Made by a program: the position numbers and the translations under genes
In this document: piece after piece, positions 1 to 12,664 of the stretch
Layout of the letters: every line of letters starts with the position of its first letter
Position numbering within the stretch: position 1 is the first letter of the stretch
Notes under the pieces: model-generated
Seen by the model: only the letters and a program-made list of their open reading frames with translations
Databases searched by the model: none
What the model was told of the DNA's origin: nothing
DNA from: Rhinopithecus roxellana
Lineage: Eukaryota > Chordata > Mammalia > Primates > Cercopithecidae
Direction of reading: 5' to 3'
NCBI RefSeq assembly: GCF_007565055.1
Contig: NC_044556.1
Coordinates: 132,035,808 to 132,099,807, forward strand
Length of the DNA stretch: 64,000 bases

Positions 1-419
1 TAAGCACAGAGGACATGGGAATGATGAAAGATACAGTTCTGAGATAAAGATCCCCAAAGAGGCTAAAAGGGATGAGATTAAGAGCACAAAGGAGGGGTAG
101 GCCTTACACAGAAGGAAGAACATCTTGGTCTCTTAGAATGCAGAAAAAGAGAAAAGGCTGGGTATGATCGTCAATCTCCAAAGTATTCCACAAGGCCTTG
201 TTAAAGTTTACCAAATGATCAAAAGAAGATTTCTATATACTTCACAATTTTACTCCTGGCCAATTTTGGGAAAGAGAAGGAAGGATTTAGTGAAATATAT
301 GAATATGGAAAATGACAGCTCCAAGTGACAACTTGGAAAGGAAATAGGAAAAGATAATGTGAGTTTGGCAATAATACCACAAGGTGCTGGAAAGAGGGGA
401 GAATAATACATGTGCTCTT
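1..419. other. Unique AT-rich DNA
   Basis: No gene, RNA or repeat that I recognise. Short antisense ORFs have no protein features. Confidence 0.4.
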
Positions 420-595
420 TGGAGCCAGACAAACCTGGGGGGAATGTTGTGCCTACCACATGCTAGCTCTGACCTTAAGCAAGTTACTTAACCTTCTCTC
501 AGCCCGAGTTTCTTCTTCCAAAAGCAAGGTTAATAATGCTTGTCTCATGAGGTTGGAATGAGAATTAGAGATAATATATTATAAACAGTGCAAAA
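420..595 (+). repeat. MIR SINE fragment
   Basis: Decayed but recognisable MIR core: a 'gaccttaagcaagttacttaacc' block and the following 'ctcatgaggttg..atgagaattagagataatat' segment in order. Confidence 0.65.
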
Positions 596-871
596 CACTA
601 CTTTTTCTCACCTTTCCTTCCCTCACTTCCAGGACATATCACCTGAGACATTTGTTGATTATATTTGGGAGCTCTTCATTAAGGTGTGTGCTGGAGTTTT
701 TAAAAGGTATATCCCACATATAGATAAAGATACTTTAAAAAAGTGAAAATAGAAACACAAATAGGGTGAGGCAAGAAGAGGGTGAAAAGCAGAACTCATT
801 GCTTGTGACTGTAAAGGATAATAGCAGAAAATATTAGAAACACTGTTTAAAGAATAGTATTGATAACTATA

Positions 872-916
872 AGACTGATGCAAAAGTAATTGTGCTTTTC
901 CCCACTAAAAGTAATG
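872..916 (+). mobile_element. MADE1 (mariner MITE), left half
   Basis: 'gatgcaaaagtaattgtgc' followed by 'actaaaagtaatg' matches the left half of the 80-bp palindromic MADE1 element. An Alu abuts it where the right half should be, and the right half is not found on the other side. Confidence 0.65.
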
Positions 917-920
917 TATC

Positions 921-1188
921 CAGCACTTTCGGGGGCTGAGGTGGGCGGATCACGAGGTCAGGCGATCGAGACTGTCTTGGCTAACACAGTGAAACCCTGT
1001 CTCTAATAAAAATACAAAAAATTAGCTGGGCATGGTGGCAGGCACCTTTAGTCTCAGCTACTCAGGACGCTGAGGCAGGAGAATGGCGTGACCTTGGGAG
1101 GTGGAGCTTGTGAGCCGAGATCGTGCCACTGCACTCCAGCCTGGGCGACAGAGTGAGATTCCATCTCAAAAAAAAAAAAAAAAAAAAA
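921..1188 (+). mobile_element. AluY-type SINE, 5' truncated
   Basis: Both Alu arms, a middle A-rich linker and a 20-nt A tail. The start is missing. Short direct repeats aatgtatc at 913-920 and 1191-1198 flank it, as expected of target-primed insertion. Confidence 0.9.
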
Positions 1189-1351
1189 GGAATGTATCAT
1201 TCCAATGGACTGGTTTTTATTATATTTCACTTTTCTTATTTATCATGTGTCAGATATTGTGCTAGGAATTTTTAAAAATAAGTTCATACACGGTTCTCAT
1301 AATGGCTCTGCAAGGAAGGTACCTTTATTCTCACCTATGTGATGAAGATAC

Positions 1352-1555
1352 TGAGTGTTATGGACTGAATTTTGTCCCCCAAAAAGTGATATGTGAAAGT
1401 CCTAACCCTCAGTACCTGAGAATGTGGCCTTATTTGGAAATAGGGACATTGCAGGTACAGTAATTTGAGTTCATACTAGAATAGGGTGGGTTCCAAATGC
1501 AATGTGACTGGTGCCCTCATAAGAAGACAGTGAGACCCAGAACACCATAGTTTAC
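1352..1555 (+). mobile_element. MaLR (MLT1-type) LTR fragment
   Basis: 'tatggactgaattttgtcccccaa', a 'ctaaccctcagtacctgagaatgtggcc' block and 'gactggtgccctcataagaagac' occur in the order of MLT1-like LTRs. It runs up to the CpG island. Confidence 0.6.
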
Positions 1556-1963
1556 TTCTCTTTGGCTGGACTGAAGTTGGGCAGGGCAGGGGCTAGTCTG
1601 TCTTCCCCTGGGCCCGACCCTCCCGCCCAGCACCACACGAACTACAGGTACTACGAACTACGTGCACTCAGGCTGCGCAGACCCACAGGTTCCTCTCCTG
1701 GAGCTCACTTTCCTCTGAGGAGGACTGGAGGCGGAGTTTGTCCGCTGGGGGTGGGGCTCAAAGCTGGGGTGGGGATACGGAGCAAAGCTTAGAGGAAGAT
1801 ACGAAGCCTGGTTGGCCAGGAGGCTTATCTGTCAGGGCACGGGGCGGTGCCTGTGGGACCCTACCTTGGATTACCGCGAATGGGCGGGGCAGGATTTACC
1901 GCAGCAGCCGGTCAGTGAAGAGAGCTGAGCAGGGCCCGCCTTGCGGGCCTCCAGGACCCGGCC

Positions 1964-1978
1964 GCCGCCATCTGGTGG
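1964..1978 (-). promoter_or_regulatory. CTCF-type motif, perfect consensus match
   Basis: The minus strand reads CCACCAGATGGCGGC, matching all 15 positions of the CTCF core consensus CCASYAGRKGGCRSY. It sits inside the CpG island. Confidence 0.7.
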
Positions 1979-2105
1979 GAAGTCGGGTGGCCTGCGGGTG
2001 AGGGGGACGGGGCGGACGGAGGGCACCCCACCCCCGAGAGCCGGGGCGACCCCTCCCCTGGAGAGCGGAGCAGGCAGCGCCCTCTGCCCGCTGGGTGGGT
2101 CGGGC

Positions 2106-2120
2106 GCCGCCCCCTTGTGG
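2106..2120 (-). promoter_or_regulatory. Second CTCF-type motif, 14/15
   Basis: The minus strand reads CCACAAGGGGGCGGC, with one mismatch to the core consensus, in the same orientation as the site 142 bp away. A weaker 13/15 match in the same orientation lies between them at 2076-2090. Confidence 0.55.
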
Positions 2121-2290
2121 TTTCGGCCAGCGGGCAGCCCTTTGGAGCACGCGGGAACTGGACGCCTGCCCGAAGAGGGAGGATCCAGGAGACTACTCCG
2201 GGGGGGATCCGCAGAGTCTGGGACCGGGCAGTTGGCCCACGTTATAGGGAGGCCTGCGCTGCTTCTACCTCAAAGTCTTTAGGCTGTTTG

Positions 2291-3890
2291 TTAATTCCCC
2301 GCCCCCCAACCTGGTGACGCTCCAGGTATTGACAGGCAGGTACCCCATAGGCTGTTCACTGGGAAGCAGAATTGGTGGAGTCAGTGCGGGGATATGAGGA
2401 AAGATCCATAAACAGAGAGAATAAAACCTTTGCACTTACATTTTACTTCTCTTATTCCTCACCTCTACCACCTTTCCCCTTGACCCCCAACTGGGCTGCA
2501 AGTCACATCATCTTGTCCTTGATATATTCAGATAATAGAAGCCCCTCAACTTAGAAGCAGTCCCCGCATGTCACCAAATAATAGACCACAGCTGGCATGT
2601 GAATGCTACCAGTTAGCGATGTGTAGTAGTTCGTAATTTCCTCATGAATACTTCAAACTAGAGATTTCTAAATTATTACTAAATTGTAGTATTAACCTAA
2701 ATATTAATAGATTTTTCTATTATTACTAAATGCATAGTCTTTGGAGCAGAAGTTGTGGGAAAAGATTTGGATACATACCTGACAAGTTACCCAGTATTTT
2801 ACTTTCTTTGAAGCAATTAAATAGGTCTATGTCTTGTCTTGTATTATTAATTTACTTAGGTTGCTGTTTAAAATGCTTTTCAATTTTCAAAACACATCTG
2901 TGAGGAGAGGTCTCCACATCTTCAGTTGAAAACTGGAAGAAGCAAAAGGAATAGTTTATCTTTGAAAAAAGCACACCTAACTAAAATAATAATAAAAAAT
3001 ATGCAGGTGGATAGAAACCCAGCAGCTTTCTTCATAGGGTTTGAAACCATAACTGAAGGAAAGGCTATCTGCCATCTCCACTTTGTCTGCCTCTTCAGTC
3101 ATCTCTCATTATTCAACTTACCTTCTAGTCACGTCAAATTAGTTTCTCCAGACTCATATTGCTTTCTTATTTCTCTTTGTCTTTGTACATAATACCCCTT
3201 TACCTTCCTAATGCTTATTTTACCTTCAAAATTCAGTCAGTGTATCAACTCTCCTCTTCCAGTATCTTTCCTCGAAGTACAGGTCTTTCTACTATACTAC
3301 CATGGGTTCTGGGATGCTTCTCCTTGGTGGCATGTTTAATACTGTGATGTAATTCTCTGTTTACTTCTTCCTGTATCAAGTTGTTAGGGTAATGCCTTTA
3401 TCTCAATATTCTGTAAATGTAGCATGGATGGATTGAGGATGGACAGACAGGTGGGCGAGGGAATCACTACAAGGATGGACATATATGTGGGAGAAAAGGG
3501 ATTGACAAATGTATAGATAGATGTTTTAAGGTTGGGTAGGTGAGTGGATGGAACTAAAGCTTGGAGAATAAATCTTGATGAAGACTTGTTGGGAAACAAG
3601 AAGATCTTGATATGATGAGCTCAAGGAGGTTGATGGAAAGGGGTGGGGGATAGTTAAGGATGGGTCGTTGAAACCATTATTTCTTTTGGAAAAATATTGA
3701 GAAAACATGTACTAAAGTTAATAAATGCTACTTTGTGAGGAAAAGATATTAGTTTGATATTCTTAGTATTTAAAGTGGAAAAGACTAACATTTCCCTCTC
3801 CTATTTAGTCTCCATTTCTTTCTTAATCTCTAGTGTAAATATTATTTAAAAGTTAATTATTGTAGGAAACATCTCGACATTCTCGTCAGT
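2291..3890. other. Mostly unique AT-rich DNA with a degenerate (GGAT)n stretch
   Basis: No convincing gene. Positions 3421-3550 carry a decayed tandem of GGAT/TGGA-like units ('atggatggattgaggatggacagacagg'). Small ORFs of 60-88 codons lack any domain. Confidence 0.45.
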
Positions 3891-3912
3891 GTGATTATTC
3901 TTAAAAGTTGTC

Positions 3913-4212
<300 letters not shown>

Positions 4213-4329
4213 TTGTCTATAGTATTTCATTGTTGTTGTCTACACTAATTGACTTCTGTGCTTTTGGGCCTTTGAAACACTATTTTAATAGTTACACTTT
4301 TTTCTATAATAATATTTTACATATGTTAA

Positions 4330-4735
<406 letters not shown>

Positions 4736-5612
4736 TATTCATCAGTTGACACTTGTCAAAGGCATATCCCAGGCACTGTTCTGAACATGTGAGGACAAGA
4801 GCTTCAAAGTGCTAAAGGCTCACAATATCAGAGCAAGATGCTATTGGGAATTAGAGAGACCAGCATGTTGCTAACAAGAAAACCTGTGTATGTGATTGCA
4901 GAATTCTACAGGTGGTCTTAAATGAGTTTTCTCATGGGCCATATTCATATTCTGTTATTTATTCAGCTTCATATTTTTTCTCTAGCAAGGTATCATCAAG
5001 AGTTTGCAGGAGGACATTGTTACTCTTGCTGAAATTCTGTCAGCAGTTCAAAGGTTATATATTATCATGCCCCTTCTCCTTCCAATAACAAATGACCTTA
5101 AAAATAGCATGGCCTGAGATCTATGCCAAGAAAATATCCACATTATATTTGTAATTCACACTGTTCTGAAGTTGAATATGTGATTATTACATTGAGACTA
5201 TATTAAAATAATTCCCTAGTCATATTTATTATACTCATGAGATTTGGTGATTTATTATTAAACCTCTTAGAGTTAATTATGTTTATTGCCCCAGTCTTCT
5301 CTGAAGGAAACTTGGGAATTGTCTTTCTTATCCCTAATTAGGAAATTACAAAACGCTCTTCTGAGCACATGGGAATTGTTTTCCCTTGCTCCATGAGACT
5401 GACCCACCAGGTTTATTAAACAAAAACCTCTTTGACAACAGATAAAAATTTTAACTTTACTATTAAAATATATAAGGATATTCTATTAAATAGCAGATCA
5501 GCTTCACCCCTTCTAGTTCCTCATTTTACATTTTTGAGGGAAGAAGGGTTTTTTCCTTCTGGTTGAAAACATACTTTAAAAAAAAAATAACAAAATTGCC
5601 AAGTTATAAATG
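4736..5612. other. AT-rich intergenic DNA
   Basis: Nothing recognised beyond a weak L2/MIR-like fragment near 4740-4860. Confidence 0.4.
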
Positions 5613-5858
5613 CTGTATTAGTTTGCTAGGGCTATAATAAGAAAGTACTATAAGCCGGATGACTTAATAAAAATTTCAACTCTCAGTTCTGGAGGCTAGA
5701 AGTCTGAGATCAAGGTGTCTTAAAAGTTGGTTCCTTTTAAGGACTGTGAGAGGGAGTCTGTTCCAGCCCTCTCCCCTTGGCTTTGTTAATGTCCATCTTC
5801 TCCCTATGTCTCTCCACTTTGTAGTCCTTCTATTCATGTCTTTCTCTGTGCCCAGATT
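5613..5858 (-). mobile_element. MaLR (MLT1-type) LTR fragment, antisense
   Basis: Begins 'tgtattagtttgctagggct' and contains 'agttctggaggctagaagtctgagatcaaggtg', the familiar reverse orientation of MLT1-like LTRs. Confidence 0.6.
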
Positions 5859-5862
5859 TATG

Positions 5863-6197
5863 CAATGGACTGAATGTGTCCACCCTAAAATGCGTATGTT
5901 GAAATCCTAATCCTGATTGGATAATACTTGAAGATGGGGCCTGTGGAAGGTGATTGAAATTAGTGCCTTTTATAAGAAGAGGTCCAAGAACTGCTAGCTC
6001 TCCTTCTGCCATGTCATGATCCAATTAGAAGTCAGCAGTAGTCTGCAACTGGGAAGAGGACCTTCACCAGACTCTGACTCTGCTGGTGCCCTAATCTTAG
6101 ACTTCCAAGCCTTCAGAATTGTGAGAAATAAATTTCTGTTGTTTATAAGGCACCCAGTTTATGGTACTTTGTTGGAACAGCCAACTGAATAAGACAA
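5863..6197 (+). mobile_element. MaLR (MLT1-type) LTR, near complete
   Basis: Runs from 'atggactgaatgtgtccacc' through 'gtgagaaataaatttctgttgttta' to 'ggtactttgttggaacagcc'. It lies head to head with the antisense copy at 5613. Confidence 0.7.
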
Positions 6198-6209
6198 TTT
6201 TCATGAATA

Positions 6210-7036
6210 GACTTATGGTTCTGTGACTTGGTTTCTTCACTCAACATTTTCTAAACCTGTACTTACAGCTTTGCTTCATTCATCATAACTGCTATTTAAC
6301 ATCCCATTATATTAATAAAACACAATTGATTTACGTATTCTTTTACTGATGAATATTTAAAATGTTTCCAAAGTTTTGCCATTACAAATTATGCTGCAAT
6401 TAATATTCTTACATATATTTATAATGTCTTCATGTACACTTAAATTTCTTAAGGGGAGTGGTCTCCTGCTTTGCTGATTGTGTTGCCTCACCAATGAAAA
6501 AGCTTAACTGCTTATCCTCAATATGTCTCTATTTATAAATTATATAAATGTCCTATTGTATTAACATGTAATATCCATTATAAAATGTAAATTTTTTCTT
6601 AAAAGATAAATACAAAGTTCTACTATTTTCTTCCCATATCCCATTTGAATTGCTAAGGTATAAGGTACAGATATATTGATCATTATTGGTATTACTATCA
6701 TATCATCATCATACTATTTTAATAGTATTACATCAACATAATATTAAACATTATATTACTCTTCAAGAACTGTACCAATAATTTGCATTCCTTTTATCAG
6801 AGTATGAAAATTTCCATTTCTCCACAACCTTACCAACACTTGATATAAATATGCACTTTTAACATTTTATTCTGAAAAAAATTTCAAACTAGCAGAAAAG
6901 GTGTTAGAATAATACAATGACATCTTGTATAACCTCCACCTAGATTCACCAATTAATAACAGTTTGCTGCACTTGCCTTTTTTTCTGTTTATCTCTCTCC
7001 CTCTCTTCTTTCCTCCCTTCCCTCCGCTGTAGAAAA
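6210..7036 (-). mobile_element. Old L1 (L1M/L1ME-like), 3' UTR part, antisense
   Basis: Segments such as 'ccattacaaattatgctgcaattaatattcttacat' and 'cacctagattcaccaattaataacagtttgc' match antisense 3' ends of mammalian-wide L1s. It stops abruptly where the endogenous retrovirus begins. The same L1 resumes right of it. Confidence 0.65.
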
Positions 7037-7426
7037 TGTCAGGCTCCTGTCACACGACCAGGAAAATTTAAGCACGCAGACACATTGTAGGGTAAATAGG
7101 GCAGGGTTTATTGGGTGAAAAGGAAAAAAGGCAAGAGGAACTCTCAGCAAAGTGAGAGAGAGTCCTGCTAGCAGGCCCCCTACCTTACAGATTGAATCCC
7201 AGGCCACCACACAGGAAATGAAGAGACCAGGCTCCTCCCCATGCAGGGATTTCCCCTGGCTCCACGCCCTTCCCCCAGAGCACAGGTGGCCATCATTCAG
7301 AGAGAATCAGTCAGGAAAGGGTGGGCTTTTTCTGGGACTAACAGTCCAGTTTTTCAGCCTTCAGGCTGTTGTAGGCTTGAAGGTGGGCTTTCACCAGGGA
7401 CCCTTGGCTGTATCCTGTCTCTATCA
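7037..7426 (-). repeat. 3' LTR of the provirus
   Basis: Minus strand begins TGATAGAGACAGGA and contains AATAAA within 'CACCCAATAAACCC' (near 7108-7115). About 90% identical by eye to the right LTR over the best-aligned 150 bp, with a 20-odd-bp segment missing relative to it. Confidence 0.7.
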
Positions 7427-7437
7427 TTCCCCCTTCT
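7427..7437 (-). other. Polypurine tract next to the 3' LTR
   Basis: Minus strand AGAAGGGGGAA directly abuts the LTR start TG, the classical plus-strand primer position of a retroelement. It fixes the orientation. Confidence 0.65.
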
Positions 7438-7461
7438 AAAGAAGTACATCTATCTGCTGTT

Positions 7462-7519
7462 AGGATAAGGATAAGGATAAGGATAAGGATAAGGATAAGG
7501 ATAAGGATAAGGATAAGGA
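7462..7519 (+). repeat. (GGATAA)n hexanucleotide repeat
   Basis: About ten uninterrupted units of GGATAA just inside the provirus 3' end. Each unit contains GATAAG, the core seen by GATA factors. Confidence 0.95.
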
Positions 7520-10500
7520 CGGTAAGACTATCTTAACTGCCTCCTGCTGACAGGGGGTGCTGTTTTGGGAAAACAGCAGTCAGATCTCCCTCAGAAGCCT
7601 ATCTAACAGTTTCTGGCAAAAGGGGCCATCATCTGAGGCTCTGGATGCATGACCTTTTAGAGTTTGATGGCCCGAGGTGAGGAGAAACAAATCGGGTTGT
7701 TAGAAAATAGGTATTAAAACAAAACAAGGTGAAGTAAGGACAGCTAAAAAATTCTAAGGCATTTTACCAGTTTGCACTGGGAGAAGGAGGCCAAAAGCCC
7801 AACTGGAAAAAAAACTTTTACCCTTGTGTCAGCATGTCAGACTTCTGGGTTCCCTTTCCCCAAGCCCAATCCTATGCCAACGAGTTTAAGGTTTGGGAAA
7901 TTAACTTTTTCCAGTTTGGAGGATGCATCCAAGGGGAGATTCCTGTAGTACGAAGACACAATTACCTATCAGTGAAGAGAGGACAGAGGAGGAAAAAGGA
8001 AAAAAGAAGGCATTTTTTTCAGAGGAGTCCCAGGGGTTCTGGATGCATTTGAAAGGGATACAGACTGAAGATAAATGACTACTCATCTGGAAAGCAGGGA
8101 GCAGGTGTCCCTGCTTCCTTTCTTTCCCTGGAAAATACTCAGGATACATGAGGGAAAGAAAGTGGGGCATTGCTCTTTGTCTCTTCCGTCCTTGTATCCC
8201 CAAGTCCCGGTGACCATGACAGGGTACCACCCATGAGTGTCAAAGTGCCTTTCACCCATGTTATCAGGGGGACCTGGAGGGTGTGGAAGTATCTGCTCTT
8301 ACCTACATATGCCCTATCTAACCTACTGTCAGTAGCCTTTGAATTCCTTAGACCTCACTTATATCATGGATACTAGCATGACTTTTATCCATGAAACCAG
8401 AAGCTTGGCTTAATCAGCAGGAATTAGTCATGTTCACCTGTGCTGTGCCTTTTAATTTCTGTTATTGTCTGCCTCTGCATCCCTCAGATCCAGTTTTCTT
8501 TCCTAGGGCTTTTACCTGAGCTTGGAATTGAGTGGGTCTCTGGGGTATTGCATGGCTTCCTTATCATAAGCCAAATGCTACAGTGAAGCTGTGGGATTGA
8601 GTCCTCCTCCAACAAGGGAGAGAAAAGGACATCCAGATAATTGGTGGCTATAGATATGCTTGCTGAGGTTTGGAATGCATGGGTCTTGGCTTTGGTTAGC
8701 TCCCTTGGTCTTATTTTCCCAAAAAGGAAAACTCTGGGTTATGGGCACCCTATTTATTCCCATCACCTGGCAGGAATTGCAGGATAATTGCTCAGAACTA
8801 GAATATTGATCCAAATTTTTATATCACCCATCCCTCTTGTTCCTTCTGAGCTGCAGCCAGAGATCACTGGTTGGTTTATAGGAATAAGCAGAATTAGTTT
8901 AAAATCTAGGCAAGAATTTGAAAACAACTAATGAGTCTAGAATTTAATGATAAATGTATAAGTTTTGAAATATAATTTATCTTTCTTTAGTCCTCATTTA
9001 TTTTAAAAACAAATCATGATAGGACTGCATTATTTACGAAATAGATGTTAGTCTTATACTTGACCTGATTATTTGCATAAAGTGCAACAAGAATAATTAT
9101 TTCTACATAGACCTTTTCGGTTGGCTTTGGTGCAACTGTTCCACAAGGAATCTCTGGTAAGACCTTTTAAAGCTGAGCCCAGCCATGAGTTTGTATCCTC
9201 AAATACCTGTGAGGGGGTAAACTCCACTCTTCCTGAGGTCCCAAGAGCACGTGGTTCCTGGGCCTGTTGGAAAGTGACATTCTTTACTCACTGCAAGTCA
9301 GGAACCCTGTATGGAGACTGTGTAGACAAGGGTATAAGACCTAGTTTTATCAGCTCTGCAAGTCAAGCATGACTCTTTAAAGGGAAACATTCCCTTCTAG
9401 TCAAAGCTTTGGTAAAAACAACCAGTTTCTCTAATTGTGTCCTGTTGCAAAAGAAAATGGATTCTTATTGCACTAGATGCAAACAACTATATTGCCATAA
9501 GTTAAGAATACTCACAGATAGTTTCCAAATTCCAGAGGAACCAGGCAGAGAGAAAAAAACATGCTCCAAATTTTGTTCACACTTTTCTCAATTATTAAAG
9601 GCCATAAATAGTTCAAAATAAGTTTCCATAACTCTGAAAAACAAAACAAGGATTAACAATGCTCCAAGCAAAAGTCAGAAAGATTACTGAAGTTTTCTAT
9701 TAGTTCAGTCCACTCAGTTAGTCTTGTTTTGCTTTATATTCATGAGCATTTCAGCTCTTCATGAGTCCTGATGGAAATAACTATATTGTCATCAGTTAAG
9801 AATACTCACAGTTTCCAAATTCTAGAGGAACCAGGCAGAAAGAAACAAACATGCTCCAAATTGTGTTAACGCCTTTCTCAATTATTAAAGGCCATAAAGT
9901 TTTTCCTTTATTTCAATGTTATAATCTCCAGAGTTCTCAGAAACCTATATTTGAGTGTACCTGGCAGAGTCCTGTAGCTTATTATAAACCATCTTTTGAA
10001 AAGGCTCAAAGCAAGACAACACTTTTCTGAATAACAAAATGTCCAGGGTAGTTACAGTTAGAAACACAGTTGACAAAGAAGATTGGTTATCTCTGGGGTT
10101 TACAATAACTTAATATAACAACCTTAATGAGGATTGAGAGTATATACTTTAGACACTAGAATTTTAGAAATCCCATACAATTTTGGAATACATATTAATA
10201 TTATTCACTAAAATGTAACCTAAAGAAGATTGAACATCATTTTGGCAATCCCATGTACCTAAACATGTTAACTAATCCCATTAACCTCCCTTTTGAGTAT
10301 TTCAGGGACCCTCTGTAGCATCCAAAAGCCAGGCATCAGGAAAGACAATTTTGAAACTGAAGTTTGATTTGGGGAAGCCGATTAAATATGTGAGAGGTTT
10401 AAAACACTTGATGTTATGAAACAGAATTCCAGATTACCATAAGTTATTTATTTTGCTAAAATGACTCAAAAATTTAAAAAAGCAAAAACCTTTTACAGCC

Positions 10501-12019
10501 ATTTACAAATTTTGCTAAAGAGCAGATTAGTGCCTTAACAGTACCTTGTGCTTTTATTTCAATGCTCAATTTACAGAAAAACCATATAATAACCTTTAAT
10601 TTAGTTATATGTTCACACGCAGAATTTCTTTTGCAAGATGAATTTTTACAGTCCTTCCACAGCTTGTTTGAACTTTGAGGTTTATCTTATCTAATTCAAA
10701 ACAATCCTTTAACCCTAAGCAAGAATGTACATTTCCACACCTTCTTATAATCTTTTATTAAAAACACATTTTACTGCTCTTACATATGTTGCATGTAAAT
10801 CTATTTCCAGTAGTTTCTATTACATGCTATAATGGTAATTCCTAGCAATTTTTAACTTTAATGTAAAACCTGGTAAGTTGTATTAATTATGTACTAAGTG
10901 AAGCCAAGGTTTGACTCCTTCCAGCATAATTAGGCGTGTGGTTGGTTCTGTATGTCCCCAGGCCTTACCAATTGTGAGGCAGGAAGTTGAGCAGTTCTCA
11001 AAAACCAAGAAAGCAGTTTATAACCCCAAAACATTTAGCAAACCTAGTATCTGACCTGCACAATCTACTCCACCTATTTACATTTTGGCAACATCTGCAC
11101 TTTACTGATAATCTTTAAGGCTGCTTTTACTTTTCAAAGATTAAAATCGTGAACTGAAGGGTACCACAGCTTTTATCTTCCCTTTAAAAATTTTTTTGAT
11201 CCAAGCACTTATCCTTCAAGTCAATTAATTAGAGTTTTTTTTTTTTTTTTAAATAGACATCACACTCACAACACATATGTAACTACACAGACAGGCAGAA
11301 GAAAATCCGGCAGCCATTAAGAGTTTTCCTTTGCCAATATCCTAACTGGAATATTGGCTTCTCATGTGTGCCTTAAGAGTGGCAAGACAAAATGGAGAAA
11401 AAGAATTAATTTGGCTGAGAAAAAAAGCATTTCTCCAGCAAAACAAGGTCTACAAAAATAAAATAAATAAATAAAGGTCTTTTAAATATACCTATAACTT
11501 GGATATCCAGTTTTAATTAAGCTGAACATGCTCTAAGAAAATCCTTTTAACTTCCTTATTATCCTACTTTAGCCTCGCCAAGCTGCCAATATTTCTGGCT
11601 TTCAAACTTTACTAACGGTAACCTCACAGGTGACACCAAGTCTTAATTAAGATTATAATTTAACTGTGAGTGTAAAGGTATTTTCAAAGGGGGTAAGCAG
11701 TTCTTACAAAATTCAGAACATTTAAAGGTTACCTTTAATGTAAATGGCAATCAGTAAATGGCAAAAGCCACGCAGCTATCAACCTGAAAGTACTGATTTC
11801 CTAAGCCAGGATTGAATTAGCTGCCTTGTAAAGTGGCAGAGGCTAAACAAAATATTGCCACATGGTTACAGGTCATGCTCCCAGGCACATGAAAAAAGAT
11901 GGAGGCCTATCGCAAAATTTGCTGCTGACCATACAGAAAATCATGCAAAGCACACCAGATTGGCTACAGCTTAAGACCAACCTCACAAATCCTTTTACAT
12001 AATTAAAACTTTTCAGAGT
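7520..12019 (-). mobile_element. Provirus interior, non-coding remnant
   Basis: AT-rich retroviral-type interior without a recognisable domain. It contains two copies of a roughly 120-bp segment (9486-9606 and 9779-9895), a poly(T) run at 11236-11250 and a (TAAA)n-like stretch at 11459-11475. Ranges up to 13145 beyond the Alu belong to the same interior. Confidence 0.5.
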
Positions 12020-12318
12020 GGCCAGGCACAATGGCTCACACCTGTAGTTCCAGCACTTTGGGAGGCTGAAGCGGGTTGATCACCTGAGGTCAGGAGTTCG
12101 AGACCAGCCAGGACAGCATGATGCAACCTGGTCTCTACTAAAAATACAAAAATTAGCCAGGCGTGGTGGTGCATGGCTGTAATTCCAGCTACTTAGGAGG
12201 TTGAGGCAGGAGAATCTTTTGAACCTGGGAGGTGGAGGTTGCAGTGAGCTGATGGTACCACTGCACTCCAGCCTGGGTGTCAGAACTAGACTGCATCTCA
12301 AAAAAAAAAAAAAAAAAA
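12020..12318 (+). mobile_element. Full-length Alu inside the provirus
   Basis: Complete dimeric Alu with an 18-nt A tail. It inserted after the provirus. Confidence 0.92.
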
Positions 12319-12610
12319 CTTTGCAAGAGAATATAAACAGTGATCCTTATCATTCCTATCATGCTGGGCCCTCCCCTGCATGGATGCCAGCCTCTGCTGG
12401 CCCAAGCTCTGACCCCGAGATGGGCCGTCCCTTCCCCGGGCCACTCCCTGGGCTGTTGGGCTGCTGCTGTTCCTGCAGTCACTGTGAGGGTAGCTCCCCC
12501 GCCCTGGCCCCCAGGTTGAGGTCCCAGAGAATGAGGTTCCTATCAAAGGATAGTCCTCCTTTGACAAGTATATGTGTCATAAAAATTCCTGGCCTAGTAA
12601 AACATCTTCT

Positions 12611-12664
12611 AAAAGCAAAAACCAAAACCAAAACCAAACCAAAACAAAACAAAACAAAAAAAAC
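12611..12664 (+). repeat. (CAAAA)n simple repeat
   Basis: Imperfect CAAAA/CCAAAA units with an A-rich end. Confidence 0.85.

Larger units (their letters stand above)
1560..2290. promoter_or_regulatory. CpG-rich island, orphan promoter or insulator candidate
   Basis: About 730 bp of GC- and CpG-rich DNA stands out sharply from AT-rich flanks. It holds a perfect Sp1-type GC box (tgggcggggc, 1881-1890), further GC boxes and several CTCF-like motifs. ORFs across it (60-113 aa) overlap in different frames on both strands, resemble nothing I know and look like GC-content artefacts. No gene with a recognisable protein starts here, so it could drive a non-coding RNA or an exon outside the window, or act as a boundary element. 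Confidence 0.65.

Noticed and set aside
1562..2317. Several ORFs in the CpG island
   Set aside because: Short, overlapping on both strands, Arg/Gly/Pro-rich as expected from GC-rich DNA.
7462..7519. Telomere-like or CRISPR-like repeat
   Set aside because: The unit is a pure GGATAA hexamer without spacers and is not the vertebrate telomere unit.
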